Shown here in pieces: positions 49,387 to 58,683 of a stretch of DNA of 64,000 bases; the stretch's first letter is position 1, and every line of letters begins with the position of its first letter. Both the position numbers and the translations under genes were made by a program. Source of the DNA: Mixta mediterraneensis (lineage in GTDB: Bacteria > Pseudomonadota > Gammaproteobacteria > Enterobacterales > Enterobacteriaceae); assembly GCF_014946725.1 (NCBI RefSeq), contig NZ_JACFXY010000001.1, forward strand, positions 124,001 to 188,000, in the 5' to 3' direction. Under the pieces are notes generated by a model. That model was not told where the DNA came from. It worked only from the letters and a program-made list of their open reading frames with translations, and did not search any database.

Positions 49387-49707
49387 TCAGGCTTTTTCCA
49401 GCGTACACAGCAACGGATGATGATTTTCCCGCGCATAATTGTTCACCTGGGCCGCTTTGGTTTCGGCGACTTCAGCAGTAAATACACCACATATCGCTTT
49501 ACCGTGGTAGTGAACTTTCAACATCAGCTGCGTTGCACGTTCAATATCATAAGAAAAGAACTTTTGCAGAACGTCAATAACAAATTCCATAGGTGTATAA
49601 TCATCATTGTTCAGAATGACTTTATACATTGAAGGCGGCTTTAACCCTTCGCGTACTTTGTCTTCGGCCAGATGTTCAAAATTAAGCCAGTCGTTTGTGT
49701 TTGCCAT
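49387..49707 (-). CDS. clpS: Clp protease adaptor ClpS
   Basis: Adaptor that delivers N-end-rule substrates to ClpAP. It has 106 residues, same as E. coli. A flexible N-terminus is followed by the core [20 protein letters not shown], whose DD and Met line the N-degron pocket, and [20 protein letters not shown]. It lies 56 bp ahead of clpA and is probably co-transcribed. It is divergent from cspD. Confidence 0.99.
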   Translation of the reverse strand: MANTNDWLNFEHLAEDKVREGLKPPSMYKVILNNDDYTPMEFVIDVLQKFFSYDIERATQLMLKVHYHGKAICGVFTAEVAETKAAQVNNYARENHHPLLCTLEKA

Positions 49708-50030
49708 AATGATCCGTTGAGATTCCGCCTATCAAATATAAACCTGTTACCGTTCATCTTTAGAGTTTAACACGCCTGTCAAGCACCCCACCGACGATGA
49801 AATTTTATCCAGAAAACCCCGTGCGTGACCTGTATCACAAAATTTGCAATAGCGTTAACCACCTCAAATTTTAATGATTTTCTCCCTGTGTAGCTCGGCG
49901 CTTTGCTTGACGCCAGTGACTGTTTCTCTACATTCTACTGACACAAGCTGATTGAGATTTAATCGATCTCGACTCACAGCTTCAATGACCTCACCTACTT
50001 AATAGAATGTCTTGCGAGGGAAGTAAAAGC
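49708..50030. promoter_or_regulatory. Divergent clpS/cspD intergenic region
   Basis: 323 bp without a gene. A short inverted repeat GAGAT-N7-ATCTC is centred at 49962, about 70 bp ahead of cspD, and may be an operator or part of the cspD leader; I cannot name a regulator. GAGGGAAG at 50017 is the cspD ribosome-binding site. Confidence 0.4.
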
Positions 50031-50252
50031 ATGGAGACGGGTACAGTTAAATGGTTCAATAACGCCAAAGGCTTCGGCTTTATCTGTCCAATCGGGGGCG
50101 GCGAAGACATCTTCGCGCACTACTCTACGATTAAGATGGATGGTTACAGAACGCTAAAAGCCGGCCAACAAGTTCAGTTCGACGTCCACCAGGGTCCGAA
50201 AGGCAATCATGCCAGCCTTATCGTGCCAGTTGAAGCGCAGGCAGTCGCCTGA
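50031..50252 (+). CDS. cspD: Cold-shock-like protein CspD
   Basis: Cold-shock-domain protein that binds single-stranded DNA and blocks replication in stationary phase in E. coli; not cold-induced there. The start at 50031 (METGTVKWFNNAKGFGFICP) gives 73 residues (74 in E. coli). RNP1 KGFGFI and RNP2 DIFAHY are intact. CspD is a known Lon substrate and toxic when overproduced. It is divergent from clpS and convergent with ybjD. Confidence 0.98.
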   Translation: METGTVKWFNNAKGFGFICPIGGGEDIFAHYSTIKMDGYRTLKAGQQVQFDVHQGPKGNHASLIVPVEAQAVA

Positions 50253-50284
50253 CGTTTATCCCCATTCTGAACTCTTCCAAAAAA

Positions 50285-50313
50285 ATGCCAGCCAATGCCG
50301 CTGGCATTTTTTT
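50285..50313. terminator. Terminator between convergent cspD and ybjD
   Basis: ATGCCAGC/GCTGGCAT 8-bp stem, loop of 7, flanked by A and T runs on both sides. It overlaps the ybjD stop by two bases, so the genes share it. Confidence 0.85.
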
Positions 50314-51961
50314 AATCGGCGTTACCGTGAGCCAGCCAATGTACACGTGAAAACATCTGACGCATCAGCGTGGGAATGGCTTCCGGCCCGCGTTCCGCCG
50401 CTGCCATCGCCACGGCAATCGCCAGTTCGGGTTTCGATGCATGATGAATGGCATGGCTAATAATACGCCTGGCGCTCATGGGCGCGTTTAACGGCAGGTG
50501 CGCCATTTGATGATAAACATCCTCGAAGCCGTGCTTATAAAGGAAGTGCTCCATATCCAGCGCCGGAAGCTGGGTAAGGTGATTTTGCTCTTTATCCTGC
50601 GCACACAGCTGGCTGCGCGTGGTCGCAGCATACTTATCTCCCGCCTCATCGCCATCCGTTAATACATGCCAGTCAATACCCATGCGGCGGGCAAATTTAA
50701 GCAACGGTTTTAATCCCGACTGCGCAAACTCAATCACTTTTACGCCTTCAGCGGCAAAGTGATACCCACATTGTTGCGCCAGCTCATTGATAATCCACAC
50801 TTCGGTTTCACCTTCTACTAACAGCCAGCAGCGGGCAAACAGCGCGGAGGGTCGATTCACGCGTATATGAAAACCAATCCGACGCCTGTCTTCTGCGCTC
50901 AACCCTTCCGGACCAATTCGCCACGCGGCAACCCGCGCCGGTTCACGTACCAGCCGACAGACATTTTCTACCGGCACCTGCGACAGAAGTTCAGCCGAAT
51001 TAGTGGTGGCGATTTTTTGCAGCGGCAGTAATTCCAGTAAATTCCACGCCACCGACAGCATAATAGGATGAAGCCGCGTTTCGGGATCTTCTATCAGCAG
51101 CAGCGGCCGGGCATCCTCAGCCAGCGGTTCGCTCCCACGAGCCTGCACCAGGAGCGTAAACATTCGCAGCAAAATCAGCTGGCGACTGCGCGAATCGGTT
51201 TCAGAGATAAACTGATTAAGCTTATCCAGCGAGCGCCAGCTCTGCCTGCCATCGCGCGCTTGCGGATCAACGCGTTTCGCCTGGCGGACATCGCTCGGTT
51301 GTTGCACCAGAAAATAGTGCTCCATCAGTTGCTGCATGGTCTGCAATCCCTGACGCAGCACATCATCGCTGAGCTTTTGCGGCTGCGTTACCAGGTCTCG
51401 CGTAAGCGTGTCGATTTCCAGCGTCAGCTGATCCAGTGTGGTTGCCTGCCCATCGTTATGGTTCTCGCTATGACGAGCACGACGACTGAAACGCGCATCG
51501 CGCAGCCGCAATACCGGATGCATACGCAGCAAATGACGAATGGCAATCTCTGTGCTGACTTCAGCTAACACATTGCCCTGCCGATCGATAAAACGCCGCG
51601 AGGTATGGACGTTCTCCTCACGCAGCCTGGCGCGAATGCTGTAACGCAGCCAGCGCTGGCCTTGCTCATCCCGCTGCCAAAATGGCGAAAAATGTTCATC
51701 ATGATCGCTACCCGCATCACGAAAGTGGAACACAATCTGCAAGTGTCGCCGTTGGTCATTGACGTCGCCCGGCGTGAAGTGAAAATCACTGGCGCTAAAC
51801 TGATAATCTTCCGTTTGCGGCGACAGTAACAGTGTCAGCGCATCCAGCAAGCTGGATTTACCCCAGGCGTTTTCGCCGATTAACAGATTAGTATGCGTTA
51901 ATGGCAAAGAAAGCTGGTTAATGCCGCGAAAACCGCGAATGTCGATATGTTCCAGAATCAT
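50312..51961 (-). CDS. ybjD: OLD-family ATP-dependent endonuclease YbjD
   Basis: Predicted nuclease with an SMC/RecF-like ATPase joined to a Toprim domain (OLD family); the role of YbjD in the cell is not known. The start chosen is ATG at 51961 (MILEHIDIRGFRGINQLSLP), matching E. coli and giving 549 residues (552 in E. coli); an ATG four codons upstream touches the GAGG. Walker A is GENAWGKSSLLDAL (about 28-41), Walker B LLLIEDPETRLHP; Toprim residues are in LLVEGETEVWIINEL and VLTDGDEAGDKYAA. No TA partner or UvrD-like helicase is adjacent, so it does not look like a Gabija pair. Confidence 0.9.
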   Translation of the reverse strand: MILEHIDIRGFRGINQLSLPLTHTNLLIGENAWGKSSLLDALTLLLSPQTEDYQFSASDFHFTPGDVNDQRRHLQIVFHFRDAGSDHDEHFSPFWQRDEQGQRWLRYSIRARLREENVHTSRRFIDRQGNVLAEVSTEIAIRHLLRMHPVLRLRDARFSRRARHSENHNDGQATTLDQLTLEIDTLTRDLVTQPQKLSDDVLRQGLQTMQQLMEHYFLVQQPSDVRQAKRVDPQARDGRQSWRSLDKLNQFISETDSRSRQLILLRMFTLLVQARGSEPLAEDARPLLLIEDPETRLHPIMLSVAWNLLELLPLQKIATTNSAELLSQVPVENVCRLVREPARVAAWRIGPEGLSAEDRRRIGFHIRVNRPSALFARCWLLVEGETEVWIINELAQQCGYHFAAEGVKVIEFAQSGLKPLLKFARRMGIDWHVLTDGDEAGDKYAATTRSQLCAQDKEQNHLTQLPALDMEHFLYKHGFEDVYHQMAHLPLNAPMSARRIISHAIHHASKPELAIAVAMAAAERGPEAIPTLMRQMFSRVHWLAHGNAD

Positions 51962-52093
51962 AGCGTGGCTCATCCTCTTGTTAACCGAAGCATGGTTGGC
52001 GAACGTAAACCGGTCAAGCCGCTTAAACCGTTGGTTTACTCTTTCCCGCTTTTTCGCTAGCGTGTTGTCACTTTTCGCATGGATGGCTTAAAT

Positions 52094-52993
52094 ATGTATT
52101 CCGGGCTTCTGATTATTCTGGTTCCGCTGGTCGTTGGCTGGCTTCTTTCTCTGCATAAAACCGCCGTTCTCCATTTGGTTAATCGCTTACTGAGCGGGAT
52201 GGTTTATGTCATTCTGTTCTTTATGGGCATTAGCCTGGCGTTCCTTGATAACCTCAGCAGTAATCTGCTCACTGTTTTCTACACCGCTCTGGTTGCCGCA
52301 CTTTGCATCATGCTATGCAACCTGCTGGCGCTGCTGTGGCTGGAGAAGCGCCTGCCGTGGCAATACACACACAAACAAGAAAAATTGCCATCACGTCTGC
52401 ATATGGCGCTGGAATCACTCAAACTTTGCGGCGTTGTGGTGGTAGGATTTTTACTCGGCCTGACGCAATGGGCCTTTTTGCATCACGCCTCGGCAGCCAG
52501 TGAATATGCGCTAATTTTTCTGCTGTTTTTAGTGGGTATCCAGCTTCGCGGCAGCGGCATGACGCTGCGCCAGATTATTCTTAATCGTCGTGGCATGATG
52601 GTCGCCTGCGTGGTGTTGGTGAGCGCCTTAACCGGCGGCATCATTGCCGCACTGCTGCTCGGCTTACCCATAAAAACCGGTTTAGCACTGGCCAGCGGCT
52701 TCGGCTGGTATTCACTGTCCGGTATTTTAATGACGGAGGCGTTTGGTCCGGTCATCGGCAGCGCCGCTTTCTTTAATGACCTGCTGCGCGAACTTACCGC
52801 CATTATGCTTATCCCGGTGCTGATTACGCGTCACCGTTCCAGCGCGTTAGGATTGTGCGGCGCTACCTCAATGGATTTCACTTTGCCCGTGCTGCAACGC
52901 GCCGGTGGAACAGAGATTGTTCCCGCCGCCATTGTCCATGGTTTTATCATGAGCCTACTGGCACCGGTTCTTATCGCCCTGTTCTCCGCTTAA
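52094..52993 (+). CDS. lysO: L-lysine exporter LysO (YbjE)
   Basis: Inner-membrane lysine exporter, which also affects thialysine resistance in E. coli. The start at 52094 (MYSGLLIILVPLVVGWLLSL) gives 299 residues, the E. coli length; an ATG five codons upstream is less conserved. About eight hydrophobic helices are visible, with conserved SGFGWYSLSGILMTEAFGPV and GATSMDFTLPVLQRAGGTEI (the latter holds an acidic residue within the membrane). It lies between ybjD (divergent) and poxB (same strand). Confidence 0.95.
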   Translation: MYSGLLIILVPLVVGWLLSLHKTAVLHLVNRLLSGMVYVILFFMGISLAFLDNLSSNLLTVFYTALVAALCIMLCNLLALLWLEKRLPWQYTHKQEKLPSRLHMALESLKLCGVVVVGFLLGLTQWAFLHHASAASEYALIFLLFLVGIQLRGSGMTLRQIILNRRGMMVACVVLVSALTGGIIAALLLGLPIKTGLALASGFGWYSLSGILMTEAFGPVIGSAAFFNDLLRELTAIMLIPVLITRHRSSALGLCGATSMDFTLPVLQRAGGTEIVPAAIVHGFIMSLLAPVLIALFSA

Positions 52994-53006
52994 ATTCTCC
53001 TGACAA

Positions 53007-53036
53007 AACGCAGCGCATTTTTTTCACAGCTGCGTT
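53007..53036 (+). repeat. Inverted repeat after lysO
   Basis: AACGCAGC/GCTGCGTT 8-bp arms around a 14-nt loop that contains seven T. It lies 14 bp past the lysO stop; it may end that transcript, though the T run is in the loop and not after the stem. Confidence 0.4.
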
Positions 53037-53073
53037 CTGACAACCTCGTCTAAGCTTCTCTTTTTGCGCTTTT

Positions 53074-53100
53074 GGTTAGCCATCGTCAGGATGGCCAACC
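53074..53100 (+). promoter_or_regulatory. Hairpin just ahead of the poxB ribosome-binding site
   Basis: GGTT-a-GCCATC pairs with GATGGC-c-AACC around a 5-nt loop, ending 7 bases before GGAG at 53108. It could be a leader structure affecting poxB translation or mRNA stability. Confidence 0.45.
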
Positions 53101-53117
53101 ACCAAAAGGAGAATACG

Positions 53118-54839
53118 ATGAAAAGAACCGTTGCAGCGCTGATCGCAAAAACGCTTGAGAACGCTGGTGTCAAACGCATCTGGGGCGTCACCGGCGACTC
53201 TCTTAACGGCCTGAGCGACAGCTTAAATCGTATGGGCACCATTAAATGGATGCCAACCCGCCATGAAGAAGTCGCCGCTTTTGCCGCTGGCGCGGAGGCG
53301 CATGTGACAGGTGAGCTGGCCGTGTGCGCGGGCTCATGCGGTCCCGGCAATTTGCATTTAATTAATGGTTTATTTGATTGTCATCGTAACCATGTTCCGG
53401 TACTCGCGATTGCCGCACATATCCCTTCCAGCGAAATTGGCAGCGGCTATTTTCAGGAAACCCACCCCGAGGAGTTATTCCGCGAGTGCAGCCATTATTG
53501 CGAGCTGGTGTCTAATCCCGAACAGTTGCCGCAGGTGCTTGGCATTGCCATGCGTAAAGCGATCCTTAATCGTGGCGTGTCAGTAATCGTCATTCCGGGT
53601 GATGTAGCGCTGAAGCTGGCACCGGAAACGGCTAGCGCAAACTGGTATCCACCCCAGCCGCCGCAAATTCAGCCGCAGCCCGCTGCGTTAGCACAGCTGG
53701 CGCAAACGTTGAATGAAGCCAGCAATATTACATTGCTGTGCGGCAGCGGTGTTGCGGGCGCTCACAAGGAAGTGGTTGAGCTGGCTGCTACGCTGAAAGC
53801 GCCGATCGTTCATGCGCTGCGCGGTAAGGAACACATCGAATATGCTAACCCTTACGATGTGGGTATGACCGGTCTGATTGGTTTTTCATCGGGGTTTCAC
53901 GCGATGATGAATGCCGACACGCTGGTGCTGCTCGGCACGCAATTCCCCTATCGCGCTTTTTATCCTGAAAAAGCCAAAATAATTCAGATCGATATTAATC
54001 CCGGCAGTCTCGGCGCCCATTGTCACGTTGAACAGGCGTATACTGGTGATGTGAAAACCACGTTGCAGGCTTTATTGCCGCAGCTGACGAAAAAAAGTGA
54101 TCGTCAACACCTCGACAGCGCACTCGAACATTACGTTGATGCACGCAAGGATCTTGATGCTCTCGCCCAACCCAATGACAGGCAGGCGATTCACCCACAA
54201 TATCTTGCTCAGCAAATCAGCCATTACGCCAGTGACGATGCGATTTTCACCTGTGATGTCGGTACGCCAACCGTGTGGGCGGCCCGCTATCTGAAAATGA
54301 ACGGGAAACGCCGCCTGCTCGGCTCGTTCAATCATGGTTCAATGGCCAACGCTATGCCGCAAGCCCTGGGCGCACAGGCTATCAATCGCGATCGGCAGGT
54401 GGTTGCGCTGTGCGGTGATGGAGGATTTAGCATGTTGATGGGCGACTTCATCACCGTTGCGCAGCTGAATTTGCCGGTAAAACTGGTGATTTTTAACAAT
54501 AGCGTGCTGGGCTTTGTCGCGATGGAGATGAAGGCTGGCGGCTACCTGACCGATGGCACTGAACTGGAGAATCCTGATTTTGCCGCCATCGCCCAGGCCT
54601 GCGGCATTAAAGGCATACGCGTAGAGAAAGCGTCCGACTTAAACGGCGCGCTGGAACAGGCGTTCGCCCATGATGGCCCCGTGCTGGTGGATGTGATCAC
54701 CGCCAAAGAAGAGCTGGCAATGCCGCCGCAAATCAAGATGGAACAAGCCAAAGGCTTTAGCCTTTACATGCTGCGCGCCATTCTGAATGGACGCGGTGAT
54801 GAAGTGGTTGAACTGGCGAAAACTAACTGGCTGCGGTAA
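53118..54839 (+). CDS. poxB: Pyruvate dehydrogenase (ubiquinone), pyruvate oxidase
   Basis: Peripheral-membrane ThDP/FAD enzyme that oxidises pyruvate to acetate and CO2, passing electrons to ubiquinone; RpoS-dependent in E. coli. The start at 53118 ([20 protein letters not shown]) follows GGAG and gives 573 residues (572 in E. coli). The N-terminal ThDP domain has the catalytic Glu in [17 protein letters not shown] (about residue 50). A central FAD domain follows, and the C-terminal ThDP motif [13 protein letters not shown] ends in N-N further on. The C-terminal membrane-binding tail is present ([10 protein letters not shown]). It lies upstream of ltaE, as in E. coli. Confidence 0.98.
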   Translation: MKRTVAALIAKTLENAGVKRIWGVTGDSLNGLSDSLNRMGTIKWMPTRHEEVAAFAAGAEAHVTGELAVCAGSCGPGNLHLINGLFDCHRNHVPVLAIAAHIPSSEIGSGYFQETHPEELFRECSHYCELVSNPEQLPQVLGIAMRKAILNRGVSVIVIPGDVALKLAPETASANWYPPQPPQIQPQPAALAQLAQTLNEASNITLLCGSGVAGAHKEVVELAATLKAPIVHALRGKEHIEYANPYDVGMTGLIGFSSGFHAMMNADTLVLLGTQFPYRAFYPEKAKIIQIDINPGSLGAHCHVEQAYTGDVKTTLQALLPQLTKKSDRQHLDSALEHYVDARKDLDALAQPNDRQAIHPQYLAQQISHYASDDAIFTCDVGTPTVWAARYLKMNGKRRLLGSFNHGSMANAMPQALGAQAINRDRQVVALCGDGGFSMLMGDFITVAQLNLPVKLVIFNNSVLGFVAMEMKAGGYLTDGTELENPDFAAIAQACGIKGIRVEKASDLNGALEQAFAHDGPVLVDVITAKEELAMPPQIKMEQAKGFSLYMLRAILNGRGDEVVELAKTNWLR

Positions 54840-54908
54840 AACGGGAGAATGCCATGCGCGGGCGTAATGCCCGCCGTTTTATTTCTCAGGAAAGCTCAGG
54901 AGCGCAAC

Positions 54909-55910
54909 GTGATCGATTTACGCAGTGACACCGTTACCCGGCCAGGCGCCGCAATGTTACAAGCGATGATGGCAGCTGAAACCGGCGATGATGTTTATCG
55001 TGACGATCCAACGGTTAATGCACTGGAAGCCGAAGCCGCACGTCTGGGCGGCAAGGCCGCCGCGCTATTTTTCCCTACCGGCACTCAGGCCAATCTGGTG
55101 GCGTTACTCAGCCATTGTGAGCGCGGCGAGGAGTACATCGTCGGGCAGCAGGCTCACAACTATAAATATGAAGCCGGTGGCGCTGCCGTGCTGGGCAGCA
55201 TTCAGCCCCAGCCAATTTTAGCCGCTGATGATGGCACGCTGCCGCTGGATGAGGTCGCGGCGGCGATCAAACCTGACGACATTCATTTTGCCCGCACCCG
55301 GCTGCTTAGCCTGGAAAACACCCATCACGGCAAAGTGCTGCCGCTCCATTATTTAGCCGAAGCCTTTCAGTTTACCCGCGAACATAAGCTGGCGCTGCAT
55401 ATTGACGGCGCACGCATCTTCAACGCGGTGGCCGCGCAGCAGGTTCCACTGGAAACGATTGCCCGCTATTGCGATACCCTGTCTGTCTGTTTATCCAAAG
55501 GGCTTGGCGCGCCGGTCGGCTCGCTGTTATGTGGCGATGCGGCCTGTATTGAACGCGCGCGCCGCTGGCGCAAAATGGTCGGTGGCGGTATGCGTCAGGC
55601 AGGTATCCTGGCAGCAGCCGGTTTGTATGCGTTGCAGCATAACGTTGCGCGTTTAAAAGAAGATCACGATAACGCCGCGTGGCTGGGGCAACAGTTGCAC
55701 GAGACTGGCGTTGAGGTGGTCGATCAGCAAACCAATATGGTGTTTATACGTATCCCTGCCGGGCAGGTTGAACCGTTAAAGGCCTGGATGGAAGCGCGTG
55801 ATGTGCTGATCAGTGTCGGCCCGTCAACGCGTTTAGTGACGCACATGGATGTGGATCGTGCCGCGCTGGAAAAGGTAGTGACCTACTGGAAGGCATTTTT
55901 ACAGCAGTAA
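54909..55910 (+). CDS. ltaE: Low-specificity L-threonine aldolase
   Basis: PLP enzyme that splits L-allo-threonine and L-threonine to glycine and acetaldehyde. The start is GTG at 54909 (IDLRSDTVTRPGAAMLQAMM after Met), with AGGAG seven bases before; this gives 333 residues, the E. coli length. The PLP lysine is in SVCLSKGLGAPVGSLLCG (about residue 197); PTGTQANLVALLSHCERG and LHIDGARIFNA complete the cofactor pocket. Its stop directly abuts the stop of the convergent amiD, with no terminator between. Confidence 0.96.
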   Translation: MIDLRSDTVTRPGAAMLQAMMAAETGDDVYRDDPTVNALEAEAARLGGKAAALFFPTGTQANLVALLSHCERGEEYIVGQQAHNYKYEAGGAAVLGSIQPQPILAADDGTLPLDEVAAAIKPDDIHFARTRLLSLENTHHGKVLPLHYLAEAFQFTREHKLALHIDGARIFNAVAAQQVPLETIARYCDTLSVCLSKGLGAPVGSLLCGDAACIERARRWRKMVGGGMRQAGILAAAGLYALQHNVARLKEDHDNAAWLGQQLHETGVEVVDQQTNMVFIRIPAGQVEPLKAWMEARDVLISVGPSTRLVTHMDVDRAALEKVVTYWKAFLQQ

Positions 55911-56735
55911 TTACTCCGCCGCGCCATATTTCTCCAGCAGCGCGGCGGCAATCGCTGCGGTTTCCGCATCAGGTAGGCCGCGATAATCAGCCGGGCGAAA
56001 ATGCATCTGGAAGGCAGCGATAACCGTTTGCTGCTGGCCCGGCGCCATTTCTGGCGTTACCGGATAGCCGTAACGCTGTAGCAAATCCATTATTTTCTCT
56101 ACTGGCACCCGCGCTCGCGGTGTTTGGCCGGCTAAAAAGTGCTGAACACGGCTGGCATCTGGCCACGCCCCTACTCCCTGTTGCGCCAGGTATTGCCAGG
56201 GAAAACGCGGACCGGGATCCTGCTTGCGCTGCGGCGCAATATCGCTGTGACCAACAATATTTTCTGGCCGGATACCGTAACGCTGCGCCACCTCTTTTAC
56301 TAATGCACTAAGCGACGCGATTTGCTGCGGGCTAAAAGCCTGCCATTCGCGCCCGGTTAGCGTGCTGCGATAACCGTTATTGACCAGCTCAATGCCAATC
56401 GACGTGTCGTTAATGCGCGTCGCCCCGCGCCAAAAGCTGGACCCGGCATGCCAGGCCAAATCCTGCTCAGGCACCAGTTGCCAGATAACGCCTTTACCGT
56501 CGCGTTGAGGAGGCTGACGCGGGATCAAATAATGGGCGCTGACCTGTTGGTCGGTCAGCGTGGCAAGCGACGTCGGGAAATCCTCAGCGGTGTAATGGAT
56601 CACAATCACTTTGATGCGCGGACGTGCGCCCTGTGCTGGATGACGGAGATCCACCCAATAGCCATGACGTAATTCCACGCCGGACTGGCAGCCAACCAAT
56701 AGCAGCCCTGCTAGTACCAGCAGCAGCTTTTTCAA
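55911..56735 (-). CDS. amiD: N-acetylmuramoyl-L-alanine amidase AmiD (lipoprotein)
   Basis: Outer-membrane zinc amidase that removes stem peptides, including from anhydro-muropeptides. It has 274 residues (276 in E. coli). The lipobox is in LLLVGCQSG, with Cys16 the probable lipidated residue. The Amidase_2 domain has zinc ligands in [11 protein letters not shown] (about 49), [17 protein letters not shown] (His and Asp, about 162-172), and a PG_binding_1 domain follows at the C-terminus (about 195-265). The start overlaps the ybjQ stop by 4 bp, so the two are co-transcribed. Confidence 0.96.
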   Translation of the reverse strand: MKKLLLVLAGLLLVGCQSGVELRHGYWVDLRHPAQGARPRIKVIVIHYTAEDFPTSLATLTDQQVSAHYLIPRQPPQRDGKGVIWQLVPEQDLAWHAGSSFWRGATRINDTSIGIELVNNGYRSTLTGREWQAFSPQQIASLSALVKEVAQRYGIRPENIVGHSDIAPQRKQDPGPRFPWQYLAQQGVGAWPDASRVQHFLAGQTPRARVPVEKIMDLLQRYGYPVTPEMAPGQQQTVIAAFQMHFRPADYRGLPDAETAAIAAALLEKYGAAE

Positions 56736-57052
56736 CGCACGATCACCGCAGTTCCGCTCACGCTGACCATTAACATGCTGCTGTCTTTACCCACGGTTTC
56801 GTAGTCAATATCGATCCCTACTACAGCATTTGCGCCTAACGCTTTAGCCTGTTCTTTCAGTTCTTTAAAGGCAATTTCACGCGCCTTACGTAACTCTTTC
56901 TCGTAAGCGCCGGAGCGTCCCCCAACGATGTCGCGGATCCCCGCGAAAAAGTCACGAAAAACGTTCGCTCCCAAAATCGCTTCGCCGGTCACAACGCCAC
57001 AATATTCACTGATGCTGTGGCCTTCTAATGTCGGTGTGGTTGTCAGTTTCAT
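56732..57052 (-). CDS. ybjQ: YbjQ family protein (UPF0145)
   Basis: Small conserved protein of the YbjQ/UPF0145 family, no established function. It has 106 residues (107 in E. coli), starting at 57052 ([20 protein letters not shown]). Conserved blocks are [39 protein letters not shown] and [15 protein letters not shown]. The frame is open far upstream, but that part is antisense to ybjP and not conserved. It precedes amiD with a 4-bp overlap and diverges from ybjP. Confidence 0.94.
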   Translation of the reverse strand: MKLTTTPTLEGHSISEYCGVVTGEAILGANVFRDFFAGIRDIVGGRSGAYEKELRKAREIAFKELKEQAKALGANAVVGIDIDYETVGKDSSMLMVSVSGTAVIVR

Positions 57053-57157
57053 GTTGTTCTCCTTTTCACCCTTGCGCCTAAAGCTCTTACGACTAAAAGC
57101 ACGGCTATACTCTATGCTAAAAATGGCGCTTTGCCAGAGAACAATAAGGAAATCGAG

Positions 57158-57700
57158 ATGAGAAACAAAGCCTTTGCGCTTTTGATCCCCGCAGCAATGC
57201 TGCTCAGCGCCTGTACCACCGTTGAGCCGGTCATCAAGGATAATGGCCCACGTACAGCGCCCTGTGTAGATGGCGGTCCCGATAGCGTCGCACAGCAGTT
57301 TTACAACCTGCGCATTGCCCGGCCTACACAAGGTTTGCCGGACAGCACTACGCTGGCAAAATACCGTCCTTATCTGAGCGAGCACCTCTATCAAACATTG
57401 CTCGCTGCCAGTCACGAGACCAACGCGGGTTCCTGGCGTGACGGCGATCTGTTCTCCAGCCTGGCGCAGGGGCCAACCGAAGCCAGCGTCGCGGATGCCT
57501 CCACCATTCCTAATCGCGATGCGCGCAATATTCCGCTGCGTGTTGATCTGAGCCGCGACGGCAAAAAATGGCAGGATGAAGTCCTGATGATCCACGAAGG
57601 CACCTGCTGGGTAGTGGATGACGTGCGTTATGCCGCTAACGTGCCGCATCCTGACGGTGGTAGCCTGAGCCAGATGCTGGAACACGCGAAGAAGAAATAA
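57158..57700 (+). CDS. ybjP: Lipoprotein YbjP
   Basis: Predicted lipoprotein of the DUF3828-type family, function unknown. The start at 57158 ([20 protein letters not shown]) follows AAGGAAATCG and gives 180 residues (171 in E. coli). The lipobox LLSAC puts Cys19 as the lipidated residue; the next residue, Thr, does not match the Asp+2 inner-membrane retention signal, so outer-membrane location is likely. It ends with a basic tail and is followed by its own terminator, ahead of the art operon. Confidence 0.9.
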   Translation: MRNKAFALLIPAAMLLSACTTVEPVIKDNGPRTAPCVDGGPDSVAQQFYNLRIARPTQGLPDSTTLAKYRPYLSEHLYQTLLAASHETNAGSWRDGDLFSSLAQGPTEASVADASTIPNRDARNIPLRVDLSRDGKKWQDEVLMIHEGTCWVVDDVRYAANVPHPDGGSLSQMLEHAKKK

Positions 57701-57737
57701 TTGCTTATTTTCTGCGCGGTCAGTTTCCAGTATTAAG

Positions 57738-57764
57738 CGCGCTGCATCTTTGCGGCGCGTTTTT
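57738..57764 (+). terminator. Intrinsic terminator after ybjP
   Basis: CGCGCTGC/GCGGCGCG stem (one wobble) with a 6-nt loop, then TTTTT. Confidence 0.85.
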
Positions 57765-57856
57765 ACTTTCTATCGCGGCAAAACCGTTGCGCTAAGCCCT
57801 TCTCAGCGTTGGACTACGCGATATTGTGCTACGCTTTTAGGATTTCCCTGCCGTTT

Positions 57857-57895
57857 AATAAATTTTAACTCACCTCAATTGCATAACTATTCTGG
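57857..57895 (+). promoter_or_regulatory. Tandem ARG-box-like sites upstream of artP
   Basis: TGCATAACTATTCT (57880-57893) matches the ARG box core TGAATAATTATTCA at 11 of 14. TAAATTTTAACTCA (57859-57872) matches at 9 of 14 and lies exactly 21 bp upstream, i.e. two 18-bp boxes 3 bp apart as ArgR hexamers prefer. E. coli artPIQM is ArgR-controlled. Confidence 0.55.
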
Positions 57896-57939
57896 TAACG
57901 TTAAGATTCGCGGCATCAATTGCTATTCATATTTGGCGC

Positions 57940-58668
57940 ATGAGTATTCAACTAAACGCAATCAACTGCTTCTACGGTGCTCATCAGGCGCTGTTCGACA
58001 TCAACCTGGAATGCCCGCAAGGGGAGACACTGGTGCTGCTTGGTCCGAGCGGTGCAGGCAAGAGTTCTCTGCTGCGCGTTCTGAATCTGCTGGAATATCC
58101 CCGTTCCGGGCAGTTGTACATTGCCGGAAACTCATTCGATTTCAGCAAAAAACCTTCTGACGCCGCGATCCGCGAACTGCGCCAAAATGTCGGCATGGTT
58201 TTCCAGCAATACAACCTCTGGCCGCACCTGACGGTATTGCAAAACCTGACTGAAGCGCCCTGTCGCGTGCTTGGTTTGACAAAGGCAGAAGCAAAAGCGC
58301 GTGCCGACAAACTGTTGGATCGCTTGCGCTTAACGCCTTACAGCGATCGCTTTCCGCTGCATCTTTCGGGGGGTCAGCAACAGCGCGTTGCGATTGCGCG
58401 GGCGTTGATGATGGAGCCGCAAGTATTGCTGTTTGATGAACCCACTGCCGCTCTCGATCCCGAAATTACCGCGCAAATTGTCAGCATTATTCGCGAACTG
58501 GCGCAAACCCAAATCACCCAGGTGATCGTCACCCATGAAGTGGAAGTGGCGCGTAAGACCGCCAGCCGCGTGGTATATATGGAGAATGGTCATATTGTGG
58601 AACAGGGTGACGCCAGTCGTTTTTCACAGCCGCAAACCCAGGCGTTTGCTCACTATCTTTCGCACTAA
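57940..58668 (+). CDS. artP: Arginine ABC transporter ATP-binding protein ArtP
   Basis: ATPase of the ArtPIQMJ arginine importer. It has 242 residues, same as E. coli. Walker [15 protein letters not shown] is at about residues 35-48, signature [17 protein letters not shown], Walker [15 protein letters not shown] and the H-loop VTHEVEVA. It is the first gene of artPIQM, with ArgR-like boxes ahead. Confidence 0.98.
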   Translation: MSIQLNAINCFYGAHQALFDINLECPQGETLVLLGPSGAGKSSLLRVLNLLEYPRSGQLYIAGNSFDFSKKPSDAAIRELRQNVGMVFQQYNLWPHLTVLQNLTEAPCRVLGLTKAEAKARADKLLDRLRLTPYSDRFPLHLSGGQQQRVAIARALMMEPQVLLFDEPTAALDPEITAQIVSIIRELAQTQITQVIVTHEVEVARKTASRVVYMENGHIVEQGDASRFSQPQTQAFAHYLSH

Positions 58669-58683
58669 GTCAGGATGCTAAAA

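Noticed and set aside
50312..52993. ybjD with neighbours as a defence island
   Set aside because: Neighbours are cspD and lysO, both core genes; no UvrD-like helicase, methylase or toxin gene is present.
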